Shown here: piece by piece, positions 54,568 through 64,000 of the stretch
How the letters are laid out: the number at the start of each line of letters is the position of its first letter
Numbering within the stretch: position 1 is the stretch's first letter
Origin: Eutreptiella sp. 'Long Island Sound 2002'
Taxonomy: Eukaryota; Euglenozoa; Euglenophyceae; Eutreptiales; Eutreptiaceae
Direction of reading: 5' to 3'
Length of the DNA: 64,000 bases
Assembly (NCBI GenBank): GCA_964036045.1
Contig: OZ038385.1
Span: 60,979,919 to 61,043,918, forward strand
The notes under the pieces: model-generated
The model's database searches: none
What the model saw: only the letters and a program-made list of their open reading frames with translations
Told to the model about the DNA's origin: nothing
Translations under genes and position numbers: made by a program

Positions 54568-55382
54568 TGATTCCTTAAGTCTGGCAGAGATGTGGACTTT
54601 GTCTCACCTGCGTAGTCTGTCTGCATGTGGCCTCTTATGTACATTGTACCAAAACGTGTACCCGGGCGGTAATTCCTGTGTCTCTGGATCATAATGGACT
54701 TCCTGCCATGCATCGTAGAGATGCAGGCGGGCAAGTATGGCCAGTTCCGTCTCTCTAGCCTCCCCTTGGAGGGACTCCTTGGCAGGGGGTTTTGCCGCAT
54801 TCGGGCGGGAAGCGCCAGTGAGTTATGGTCGGCCAGAAGGCAGATGTCATCTGAATGGCATGTTTGAAGGGCTGTGTGTAATTGCAGCCATTGGTCCTTA
54901 CGTTCCTATGGGCGGTGGTCAAAATGCGCGCCGACAATAGTGAGGAACTAGCCCTCTGTGTTTGCAACAATTGCTACGAGTATGTGGTCATCTACTGTGA
55001 ATGAGTGCTTGACCGTCCACCGGTAGTGGACCGCGATGGCCGCCCCTCCACGTCCTGTCTCATTGGGGTGGCAGAGAAAATGGTAGAAACCTGTGTCACA
55101 AATAGACTAGACCGACACAACATCTTCTTATGTGTACAGGTGGGGCTCCTGGATCCCGATGAAATCTAGTGATTCCCCTTGTGCATAAAGCCGGAGTGCT
55201 GTGGCTTTGGTAATTCGACGTTTTCCTTTAGTGATTTTGGTTCTGATACGCTTAAGATTAATAGTCATGCACTTGAATTGTGGTGTTCCTGCTGCACATT
55301 TCCGGACAGGTCTGGTCGGCATTTGGGGCTCTGCCTGTCCCGAGTCATTGTTGGGAAGCTGTGCCGTTGGCGGCGGCATCAT
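54504..55382 (-). pseudogene. LINE APE endonuclease
   Basis: One frame from 55382 shows LDFIGIQEPHLYT (catalytic Glu motif), then TAA (55128), EDVVSV, TAG (55107), CHPNETGRGGAAIAVHYRW, TAG (54948), FLTIVGAHFDHRP, TAG (54906), ERKDQW and LLADHNSLALP (the D-H-N motif). Near 54790 the frame shifts into ETELAILARLHLYDAWQEV and PPGYTFWYNVHKRP, broken by TGA at 54604. This order is that of APE-type nickases that cut target DNA for LINE insertion. Confidence 0.75.
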
Positions 55383-55559
55383 TTCTTAAGCAAGGTTGAT
55401 GCTGCTGCCGTAGCATATGTTCCCTTGCCCCTTCCTTTGCCCGCAGCTGAGAAGACGATTTAATATCTTGGTATTCTGAAAGTGATGTGAGTGTCATTGT
55501 GATATCTTGCTCTGTATCATGCAGGATGCAGCCAGACCGTCCCAGGAGGCCAGTGCCAG

Positions 55560-56753
55560 TCAGTCGCCAGGATGCACCATGTGGTGTGCCTCGGTTCCAA
55601 CGCATGCGTGAGAGCCTAGAAATGCTAGACCAGCAGATTGCAGGGAGGCACTGACTGCCTCCTGGTCCATTTCACCTGGTGCATCATAGAGGACCATTGT
55701 TTCCTCTTTGTCACTTTCAGAGAAAGTGCTGTCCGACTCAGAGTTGGAGGGGGGGTCTTTGATCCACTGTTTGGTGCGCTCGTCCTTGAAGAGCAATCCT
55801 TTGGACCGCAGGTCCACTGCTGCCGCTTTAAAAAACTCGGCCGTGTCATTTTCCTCGTGAAAGGCAAGACGCATTTTGTTGTACCCTCTGACTGACAGGC
55901 TCCAGCGGGTTGGTTTGGTCAGAGCTTGCAGCAATGCCTGAAAGAGACCACGGTGTACCAGAATGTACGGGCATACTTGTCTTTCATGTTCTTCTTATAG
56001 AAGACCTAGCAAACTAGTGCTGATTTCTGCAGTCCTCTACTGTGATAGTCATCGAGCGTCATGAGGGAGAAGTGGTCGGTTCCCCCATAGTCGCTCAAAA
56101 ATTTGTGCAGGCGCACGCCTGTCAGCCTGTCGTTTTAACAATCCCCCCGCTCTCAAGAGCCTTCGACACAAATTGTGCGCGGGCGTGTCCATAATAATTC
56201 GGAGGCACTCCCTCCATCCGGCCCCTCCGCCCACGGAGGGCGGCGGGGCGGATGGACGTTGGTTGAGTACCACCGGCCCCGGTAGAGTGTTGTGCAAACG
56301 ATGTCCAGTGTCCTGCTTTTTATGTGTTTTGTGTGTTTTGCATTGTTTGGTCGAAGTCATTTGTTGGGGAGACTCAGGCGCTCTGACGGTGAGGACCCCC
56401 GCCCCTTCCGCCTCCCTTTTGAAGGGTTCCCCAGTGGCTACCCAAGAAAGACCCAAGAGCAGGCTGCCGAAGGAGCTACCGCCTCAATTTTGTTGGGGCC
56501 TCCATTGCCCACCCCATTTTCTTTGCCGAAACGGCACATAGAACACTTTCGTGTTGAGGGGGATTTGTTTGTCAATTACTTTCCTCCGGGTCCTATCCTG
56601 GTGGAAGTAGCACTGGGCCCCTTGTAGGCCCAATTTTTGCATGGCACGTGGCATGTCTTTCTCATCAACTTGAATGACCCTCATGTCATGGTCCGGGCGT
56701 TGTGCTTTGAAGGGTGTCCTGGCCAGTGTGGCCCCCTCCGAGAGGAGTCGCAC
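55560..56753 (-). pseudogene. LINE linker between ORF1 and endonuclease
   Basis: Three minus-strand stretches look coding: 56484-56753 (HDMRVIQVDEKDMPRAMQKL), 56049-56456 (LRIIMDTPAHNLCRRLLRAG) and 55560-55934 (MRLAFHEENDTAEFFKAAAV, followed by an acidic SNSESDSTFSESDKEET segment). They are in different phases. No domain is recognised; by position they are the C-terminal part of ORF1 or the start of the pol ORF. Confidence 0.4.
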
Positions 56754-56921
56754 ACTGAGGAACTCAGGCTCTAGCTTGTTAGCTATGCCTGTGGGTGATG
56801 ACTGGATAACAAAGAAAAAAAGTTCATGACGTGCAGTATTTTTCAGTGGCCTGTTGAAACGGATGAAAGCATCAGGAATCCATTTGATGGATTCACTAAG
56901 CTTGCCGGCCCACGGATGGAA

Positions 56922-59131
56922 TTATGTCTGTGTTGTGACCCGTACAAGAATGTCCAGCCTGGCTGGGCGGATGACTGGAATAAATTTGCACTTAACAAGT
57001 GCATTCATCAGATCAAGGAGATCGGATTCGCCCGTCACAAACAGAATGGACAGGTCATCTACTGGGAACATAGAGGACAATTGGTCAGGCTGCATGTCTC
57101 CAATTCCTTTCGATGACTTGGACTCACCTTCCATACGCATAAGTGTATGGCTCTGGAGGGTTGCTGGAAAGTGTTCCCACCGACACCGTAGCAGAAGTTG
57201 TTGTTGCTCTGAGTCACACAGTGGTGAGACCACATCTACTACAGCCGTTTGGGACTGCTCTTGACGCGCTTTGACTACTGCCGCCACATTCTCTTGTGCA
57301 AAGGCTGACAAGAGATTGCATGTGGAGGGTGTGGGTGGGGAAGCACTCGCAGAGGGGGTGGGTTGTGAGTTGACATCGTAAAATTGTGACGTGCTTTTGG
57401 GTCCGAGCAGATTCTTTTGATTGTGCAGTGAGTACTGTTGTTGTCGGATGGTCTTGCTTTGGTTCTCTATGGCTCCCGCCGCTTCAGGAGTGGCGCCATA
57501 TAACACCAGGTGTGTGACCTGGTCGAGGCATGTGCCCATTTGCTCAAAAAGGAAATGTTCCTGTTCGCGCAGTTGAGGCAGATCAGTTTCCTGGGCCTTT
57601 TCTTGTTGTTCATGTACTTGTAGCAGTTGCTTGTTGATTTCTGTGATGTGTTCCTTCAGTTTTTCAATCAGCGGATGCTGATAGGCTGTCGCCTGTTTGC
57701 TGAAGTCCGCTAAGTCTTTGACGGCTGTCAGGGCTTTGTCGTGTGCGTCGTCCCTGGGTCGTTTTTTGTCTTTCACTTTGTCCCTTATTTCGACATATTT
57801 TTTCCACCCCTCTTTGCGTTTTTCGTTGGTGCGCTCCAATGCAGCCACTGCTGAGTTTTGTGCTGCCGGAGTGTTGGGTTGCTCTGGTCCCGGGTTTGAT
57901 TCTACATCTCCACAGGAGGTTAGGTCAGGCACCCAGTGTGTCTGTGACGGATGGAACATATCTGCTACTGCACCCGGGGACTCGCCCTCAGGGCTTGTAG
58001 CCTTGGGCGTGGTGGATGTGGCTGAAGTGAAGGGTATGTGCGCACATTCACCATGTTTGGTATTCACGCATGTCCACCACCCATTCGTCTCTCCAAGAGT
58101 CGATGGGTGGGGACTCGGGGGGGGGGGGGGGGCTCCATGCCTTGCTCGGCAGTGTTGCCCATTTCCCGCTCCTCCTGCCATGCGCCATCAGTGCTGGCGG
58201 TACCGTCTGCCTGAAACTGGTTTTTTGACTCCTCCTGAGGATTTGCGGCCATTAGCGCAATAGCTGGATCCGCTATCAACTTTGTGTGACCTCTGCGCGG
58301 CGTTCTGGCTTGTGTGGCAGTCAGGCGAACAGAGATGCTTGAAGTAGCAGGTTCCAGGGGGGGCTCGGCCAACTCCCTGGGGTTACCTGATATCGGCCTC
58401 TCCGTACTGCTCGTGTCATATGTCCAGCATGTTCTGGTAAGTGATTTTCTGGGCGATGTCGTTCTTGAATTGGGGTCTGGTACCTGGGCATACGCCGATG
58501 TTCTCCTGCTGCTGAGCAAGATTTGTGCCACTGCCAGTATGCTCGCAATGGAGTTGCCCTCATAGCCGGCGTTTTCCGTTCCCACTCCATATTGCCTCTA
58601 GTGGTGCTCCGCTTCCTTGTCTCGTCTTGCCATGCGGGGAACAGTGTCCCATTCGGGGAGCACTTTGGTGACGAGGTACTGGTGCACGGCTCCGTACACT
58701 GCTTCAAATTGGTAATGTTCTTCGTTGCTCGTTCTCGGCACATACTCATAGCGGTGTCCCCCGATCGCAAAGGCGTCCAGGGGGATTCTCTCCGGTTGCG
58801 GTGTGCCGGGCGGTGCTGAAACAGGACACCATTCGTAAAGCCCTGGCCTAAGCCATGAAGCTTCAGTAAACAGAGGACAAGGCATAAGATGCTCTGATGC
58901 AGGACGAGTCATATCATTCTCCCCATCCATAGTCTCGGTTTTGCTAGGTGCACTGCAACAGTGCTGGCATGCGCGCAGTATGTATGCAGTGTGCTGGACT
59001 GCCCGGCAGGCTCTGTCCTGAACTGACGCGATCGAGTTCCATGGCACAAATGCTGTCGAAAAAAAATAGACACTCAGAAAGAGGGATTGCCCAGGGGGAA
59101 TCCTCAAAAGAGTGTGTGCCAATCCTCCCAA
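56922..59131 (-). pseudogene. LINE ORF1 with 2A-like motif and coiled coil
   Basis: A likely start is the ATG at 58930 (MDGENDMTRPASEHL). The frame is broken by TAG at 58598-58600, continues (GVGTENAGYEGNSIASILAV) to a poly-proline stretch, and shifts at a 16-G run (58117-58132, poly-C in sense) into the frame that ends at 56922. That frame reads HGECAHIPFTSAT, the 2A-like motif ending DVESNPGP, then a coiled-coil region rich in Glu, Gln, Lys and Leu (KLKEHITEINKQLLQVHEQQ) and a mixed C-terminus. No esterase, RRM or CCHC domain is evident. It would be the nucleic-acid-binding or chaperone protein of the LINE. Confidence 0.65.
57885..57944 (-). promoter_or_regulatory. 2A-like ribosome-skipping motif
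   Basis: The coding sequence reads QTHWVPDLTSCGDVESNPGP. The C-terminal DVESNPGP matches the 2A consensus D-V/I-E-x-N-P-G-P exactly. In known 2A sites the ribosome fails to join the last Gly and Pro and releases the upstream protein. Here it would split the N-terminal part from the coiled-coil part of ORF1. The preceding residues are less Leu-rich than in the strongest 2A peptides. Confidence 0.72.
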
Positions 59132-59884
59132 GAGTCAAGCCGGAAAGTCGGCAGCACGGACCCGTCCCTTTTGTTCGGCTTGACGCAGATCAGGATGAGG
59201 GAATCCTTCTCTCCCGACTTAGGGATCACGAATGGGTAGCACGTGGGGGGCAGTGGGTAACCGGTATACCCCCGCCCCCCTCAGGGCGGAGACCAGGCAC
59301 TCTACCTCCTGGGAACCCAACAAGAGCCCCTTCCACCACCCTATCCGCATCCTCCCAACTCTTCTCCACGATGAACTCCCTCAGACGATCCCGGTAAACC
59401 TCCGGCACCGAGAATCCCACAAGTTTCGGGGAAGGGGGAAGTCGCCAATGGCCCAAGGCCTTTATCGAGGATAGTGTCGTCTCTGCATGAAGTCAAGATA
59501 GAGGGGGGCCATCTCATGTACCCTGTCCCCCTGATCCGGGCCTCCGCCACCAGCCCCCCCCACCCCCCCCGCTCTCCGTGCCTCGGTCGCGAGGCGCTCT
59601 GCAGTAGCCAAGAAGGTATCCTCTAGCGGGTTGTGCGCCCTCAACGGCCTCCAAGACCGGCTCCCTCCAGTGCAAGGCCTTTTGGGAGGTGGGAGCCCCT
59701 CTGATGCGGCCACTCGACTCCGGCAAGCCGAACCCTGTCGGGCGCGGGCGGGTCGCATGGGCGGCGAACCAACCACTTCCACCAAAGAGCCCAGCGGGCC
59801 CTTGTATACGCGGAAGACGCGGCCCCCCACTTTGCCTCTGCCATCCCACCCAGCGGTGCCACGGACTAGCCCGCAGGCTGACAC
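59107..59884 (-). pseudogene. 5' part of another retroelement: gag-like region and RT start
   Basis: 59462-59884 is a basic, Gly/Arg/Pro-rich frame ending HEMAPLYLDFMQRRHYPR. After a frame change, 59226-59456 reads VPEVYRDRLREFIVEKSWED. Then 59118-59238 reads FVIPKSGEKDSLILICVKPN and LDSWEDWHTLF before TGA. The last piece aligns with VPKNSEKASMIVHVVEFNRQ at the RT start of the element at 62.5-64 kb, so both belong to one family. It is cut off where the LINE begins. Confidence 0.5.
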
Positions 59885-59974
59885 CTACTTTAGCCCAGGT
59901 TGTTCCTGCCCCATGAAACGGGAGGACTTGCCGCTGGGTCTCGCCGGGCTGGGACCGTTGAGGTTGCTGTGCAG

Positions 59975-60175
59975 CTGGGCGCCCCGGTGGTTGGGGGTGC
60001 TGGCGGGGAATTCCGCAAGACAGGGTGCACCGAAGGGCCCATCGTTGTCGATTCGGATGTGGACACGGAGGACGACAGCGGAGAATGTGAAGGTGAACCC
60101 GATGACAGCTTCACAATTGGACTGACAAACCACGGCGCCACGTGCATCCCCATGAGCCTGGAAAAGGGAGCATGA
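59975..60175 (+). CDS. Possible terminal exon, acidic C-terminus
   Basis: After the acceptor ggttgctgtgcag the plus frame reads LGAPVVGGAGGEFRKTGC, VVDSDVDTEDDSGECEGEPD and ends IPMSLEKGA, TGA (67 codons including stop, phase 0). No upstream exon was identified; unknown function. Confidence 0.35.
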   Translation: MGAPVVGGAGGEFRKTGCTEGPIVVDSDVDTEDDSGECEGEPDDSFTIGLTNHGATCIPMSLEKGA

Positions 60176-62218
60176 CGCCAGCTTGTGTTCTTGTGAGCGA
60201 ACGTTCAGCTACGTAACGGCTACCAACCATGGTCATAGCACGGAGCGCATGCATGTTGTGGGTGAGTGGTAGCGGGAAAACACCGGAGGTGTAAAGCCCA
60301 TTTGAGGTGTTTGATGAGCTCTGCACGGCCACTTTTCATCCACAGAAATGGAAACAAAGGCACCAGGTTGAGGATCTGCTCGTTTTTGCTTCTTTCGAGG
60401 ATTTGCATGTTTGTTTGAAAAAGAGTGCAGAGGCAAAGGTTTCTTTAAACATTCAAGATTTGTAGATTGGCCCCAAGCGGGCAACTCGTGACGCTGATAT
60501 TGAAAATGCATATGGTGCTAGGCTGGAACATGGAAACCAAACGGTCAAGATGATCATTTGCACCATGCGGGTGGACCTGCGAGTGGCTCCTCTTCTTACC
60601 TTCGGACCCACATGGCCCTGGGTGACCCAAGCCAATTCCTCTATCTTCTCTAACCGTGCACCATAATTGGTGTTTAGGTGTGATGTCGATGAAGGGGTAA
60701 CGAGCAATGGAGACGAAGGGGTAAATTGAATGGATTGTCATTCAGTTCAGAACAATTTGAAAAAAGCATGATTTGTCCGTAAAAAGCAGAGATAAGAGTG
60801 GGTTGTTGGAGTTGTAACGGGGTGTGCCATGGTTCACTTTTAAAACTTGTGACAATGGTGGGAAATTTATTGTTTATTACTATCTATTACCACCCGTGCC
60901 GCCAGCGACGGCACCTTTGTATGGTCGAACAAAATACTACTTCATTTGATGAAAAAAAAATTGCGTGTCATTGGATATGCTATTGGGGATGGATGGTCCT
61001 CAATTCGTGTCAACCAAATTGTCAAAGCTCTTGGTACACGTGGGTAAACATGGACCTAGCGTAATGCGCAGTAGCGTTGTCCATGGCAACAAATGTGTAA
61101 TATGGACGGACAAGATCAGGATCCCAGTACAGCTACAAAAAAAATGTCAATTTGAACACAATATGCAGGTGCTATAAAATACCGTTTGGCAACATAGATT
61201 AGAAGCATATTCATCACTCCTGCCATTGCAAACATGTTTGTAGCTCCATAGGTGTTCAATGATTCAACCAGCTGTTGCTACACCCACATGTGTTCAATGA
61301 TTGCATCCCAACCCTACCTGGCACCCTCCACAATTAAAAATGAACGCACACTAGAAAAAAAAAATCGCAGCCACCTCCTAAATTTGAGTCAGTGGATTTT
61401 ATTGCATGGCTTTTTCTTCGGGGCAAAGAATTTTTTAGCCTAGAGTGCATGTCTTGCCGTGTACTGGGTGGCTTTTGATTATCCGTGTGGAGTGGTCCAT
61501 CATTTTGGCACCTTCTGCACTGATTACTGTCCAAAAGAATGGCATCTTGAGCTCAATGAACAACCTTGTCAAACAGCACCCAACCAAAAAGCAAAGCGCC
61601 AATCACCAACAGAATCAATGAGGTCCTATGGAGGCCATGGCGACAAAGAAATTGCTCTGCGAGGGAGGCAGGGATAGGCACATGTCCAGGCACAAGCACA
61701 GCCCCAGGCACAGGGTTCGGGGCAACCAATTCAATTCTATGGAGGTTTCTTCATTTTGTTTAGACGGTGTCACCTGAAAAAGAAAACAATTTCTTGCTCA
61801 AAAAAAGCAATGTGCAGCACGCATACAAAGACTGTCAAACATTTTGTGCTCATGATGTCCCGGTCTACTCAGAAACAGACTCAGACTCAGTGTGCCCCTT
61901 TTTTTTGCGGCGAGAATACGCCATATGACTCCAGGTGCGCAGCACCGCAGTGACATAAGAGGCGTGTGCCTCCATAGAAACTCGAGAAGCAGTTCTTGGT
62001 GGGTGGGCGGGGCGCCCCCATTGGGTGGGAGGGTGGGCCGTGTTATAATATAAAAAGTTCTGTGATGGGAGAATAGCACACTGCAGTCACAAAACAAAAT
62101 AAGAGCACAACTCCTGTTACTGGGGTAGCAGTGGTTGTACATGCAAAACAAAACAAATTTAGGCCACATGACTCCAGGTGTGCGCTCCTTTGTTCATGCT
62201 GGAGCCTGCAGCGCAAGG
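60176..62218. other. AT-rich spacer
   Basis: No frame above about 100 codons and none with convincing protein composition. The string atgactccaggtg recurs at 61925 and 62168. Confidence 0.5.
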
Positions 62219-62560
62219 GATGACTGTGGTACGCCACGATGTCAGTCGTCCCAGAAAATCACGAAGCGGCCACGACTGGACAAGACGCGATCTGAGAGGG
62301 GTCAGGAAGAGAAGCTCCGAGGTAACAGTGACAGTGAATACTGGCATTGTGGCGTGTTCCAGGCACCGCTGCTGAGGACGGCGGGATTACCCGACTCGTC
62401 CATAACAGTCTGGCGGCTCTCGCCATCACAGACCGTCTCTCGGCACTGTGACGCGGCGGGCGTTCCCCTCTCGCGCACGGATGACTGTGGTACGCCACGA
62501 TGTCAATCGTCCCAGGAAATCACAAAGCGGCTCCGACTGGACAAGACGCGATCTGAGAGG
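62219..62560. repeat. Direct repeat of about 81 bp, 261 bp apart
   Basis: 62219-62299 and 62480-62560 share gatgactgtggtacgccacg through caagacgcgatctgagagg with about six differences. The second copy overlaps the 3' end of the RT/RNase H frame. It may be part of a terminal repeat of that element. Confidence 0.75.
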
Positions 62561-64000
62561 CAGCTGCCCCTCGACCCTTCGGGAAGTTAAGTAACCACAC
62601 AGGGCAGGGCAGGGAAGGGAAAGCCTGAAGCGCCATGAACCGATCCCAAGCCGCAGCCCCTGCAGCTGGAAAATTTCCCGCAAAGTCGCTGTCAATACGC
62701 GAGAAGCAATCAGCAGGATTCAAATCCCCTGGCACCCATTCAAGAAAAACAGTCGATGGCGCCCTCTGTAAAAGATAAAAAGCCCGGCGCAAATTCCGAT
62801 TATGTCTATAGAGCCCTGAGTTGGCGCGCATACTAGACATTTGTCCTACCGCAGATTCATTGTCGCCGACGAGGCGGAACACTGGCCAGCCCACGTTGAC
62901 AATTAATCTCAGGCCCTGTACCAGAGAGTCCAGCTCAGCCTCTTGCTGCGTGGCGACATCCGGGGGGCAGTGAAAAACCCGCCCCACCAGACCTGGACCC
63001 CAAACCCCTACTTTAAATCGGTTTCGGTCGAAGGCGGCATCCACAAAGAGCAGACCCCTGCCCGATTGCGACGGCGGCAGAATGGGGCGGGGGGACCACC
63101 CGCGCCGCGCCATAACCAGGCAGTGGAGAGAGCTGAAGACCAGTTTGAGGGGGGTCGAGGGCAGGAAAGTTAGTCCCCAGGCGACGTGTGACCACCAGCC
63201 AGCCAGAAAGGGGCAAACGCCCACCTGGGGGCGAAGGGCCCAAGAAAGGCGTCCAATAACCCTTCTCGCAAACTTCCGGGACAGGGGCAACAGAGCAATT
63301 CTAAGCCACAGGCCCACCAGAACCACCCACTGATCTTCAAGGACGAAAACCCCCCTGCTGGGCCCCGAAAGCACCAGCCTTTTCCCCATCCAGACGATGG
63401 ACGGGACCGGGTCTAAAATGCTCTTGGGGCTGATGATGGCCCCCTCCTCGCGCAGCAAATCACTCAGGCGTCGCGCCGCACATCGAACATTGGACGCACC
63501 AAAACCTATCACCAGAAAATCGTCAAGGTAATGGAGAACCATGAAAGTGACAAAATTCAACTTCTGCAGGAGGTACCCCAGTACCGTCTGGCACAGTACA
63601 GGAGAAAATTGCCAACCGAAGGGAAGGCAGTTGAAGGCGTAGGACTATCCATCTATAGACACGCGGAAAGTCTGACGGAACTCTTCAGGCAAACGCAGGG
63701 ACCAAAAAGCATTTTTCAAATCGACATGGCAAGCCAGCAGTTCATCACCAGGGGATGCGGACAGTTTAAGGCTGCGCAAGGCGCGCAAAAAAGGATCGTT
63801 CAGGTACGCGTCCGCACCAGGGGGCAGGTCGAAAAATCCCCGCGATTCATGCAGGAAATGCAACTAGATCAGGGACGCAAGGTCCTCAACCACGGGCAGG
63901 GAAAAGGACGGGGGTTTGCTGGAGTGCTGTCTGTTGAATTCAACCACATGAACGATCATAGAAGCTTTCTCAGAATTCTTCGGGACGGGGAACAGCCAGC
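62520..64000 (-). pseudogene. RT and RNase H of an LTR/DIRS-like element, runs off the window
   Basis: One minus frame enters at the window edge with FPVPKNSEKASMIVHVVEF, is interrupted by TAG at 63864-63866, reads LACHVDLKNAFWSLRLPEEF (RT motif A), is interrupted again by TAG at 63645-63647, and continues SYAFNCLPFGWQFSP and LHYLDDFLVIGFG (YLDD). RNase H follows: LLFVDAAFD, QQEAELDSL, RLVGDNESAVG and WVPGDLNPADCFSR. The NPAD ending occurs in both DIRS and LTR groups, so the class is open. No integrase or recombinase is visible before the frame ends at 62520. Confidence 0.75.

Larger units (their letters stand above)
49542..59131 (-). mobile_element. APE-type LINE with ORF1, endonuclease, RT and RNase H, decayed
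   Basis: Minus-strand order: ORF1 with 2A-like motif (59.1-56.9 kb), linker (56.8-55.6), APE endonuclease (55.4-54.6), RT (54.2-52.9), zinc finger (52.5-52.1), RNase H (about 52.0-51.6) and a C-terminal tail (50.8-49.5). RNase H after RT is typical of the I/R1-type LINE groups. The copy carries many in-frame stops, several frameshifts and a 0.64-kb foldback insertion, so it is dead. The 3' end is not defined. Confidence 0.75.

Noticed and set aside
48188-63866. Non-standard genetic code with TAG and TAA as Gln
   Set aside because: Pol (1,456 codons), DIRS RT (677) and the two host enzymes are open under the standard code with no TAG or TAA, and host-like genes end in TAA or TGA; TAG sites occur only in otherwise decayed elements.

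Overview
The window looks like repeat-rich nuclear DNA of a eukaryote. Coding stretches are split by short introns with good splice sites, every large reading frame belongs to a eukaryotic transposon class (Ty3-like LTR element, DIRS-like tyrosine-recombinase element, APE-type LINE, MULE), and tandem repeats are everywhere. I see no rRNA, no complete tRNA gene, no operon and no CRISPR array. The mixture of elements and tiny introns fits a free-living microbial eukaryote such as an alga, but I cannot name the organism from the sequence.

Layout. 1-5.9 kb: two minisatellites (62-63 bp and 65 bp units), GC-rich low-complexity DNA and AT-richer spacer. 6.0-16.6 kb: a minus-strand Ty3-like retrotransposon with a 1,351-bp 5' LTR, a damaged gag and a pol that breaks off inside integrase. 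16.6-23.5 kb: spacer with two CCTGTCGC arrays, an unknown 280-aa frame and two spliced small genes. 23.5-25.2 kb: a second, inverted copy of the same LTR joined to 305 bp of gag. 25.2-28.9 kb: a TACTAAAA-type array, terminal-exon candidates and another array. 28.9-33.9 kb: an apparently full-length DIRS-like element with inverted terminal repeats, an internal complementary region and three overlapping genes. 35.3-37.0 kb: a broken MULE transposase.

37-47.7 kb is the most gene-like part. It carries a carbon-nitrogen hydrolase, a type II membrane glycosyltransferase-like protein, and several short-exon genes visible from acceptor/donor pairs that keep a frame open. 47.9-59.1 kb is dominated by a decayed minus-strand LINE: ORF1 with a 2A-like motif, APE endonuclease, RT, zinc finger and RNase H, interrupted by a foldback insertion. 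59.1-64 kb contains two copies of another RT/RNase H element family.

The best unusual signals are: a 2A ribosome-skipping motif in the LINE; tRNA-like A and B boxes in both terminal repeats of the DIRS element; strongly TAG-biased in-frame stops across unrelated elements; very short candidate introns (25, 35, 45 and 50 bp); and an (AC)n microsatellite that appears to form a splice donor. Exon models were made by eye and are partial.
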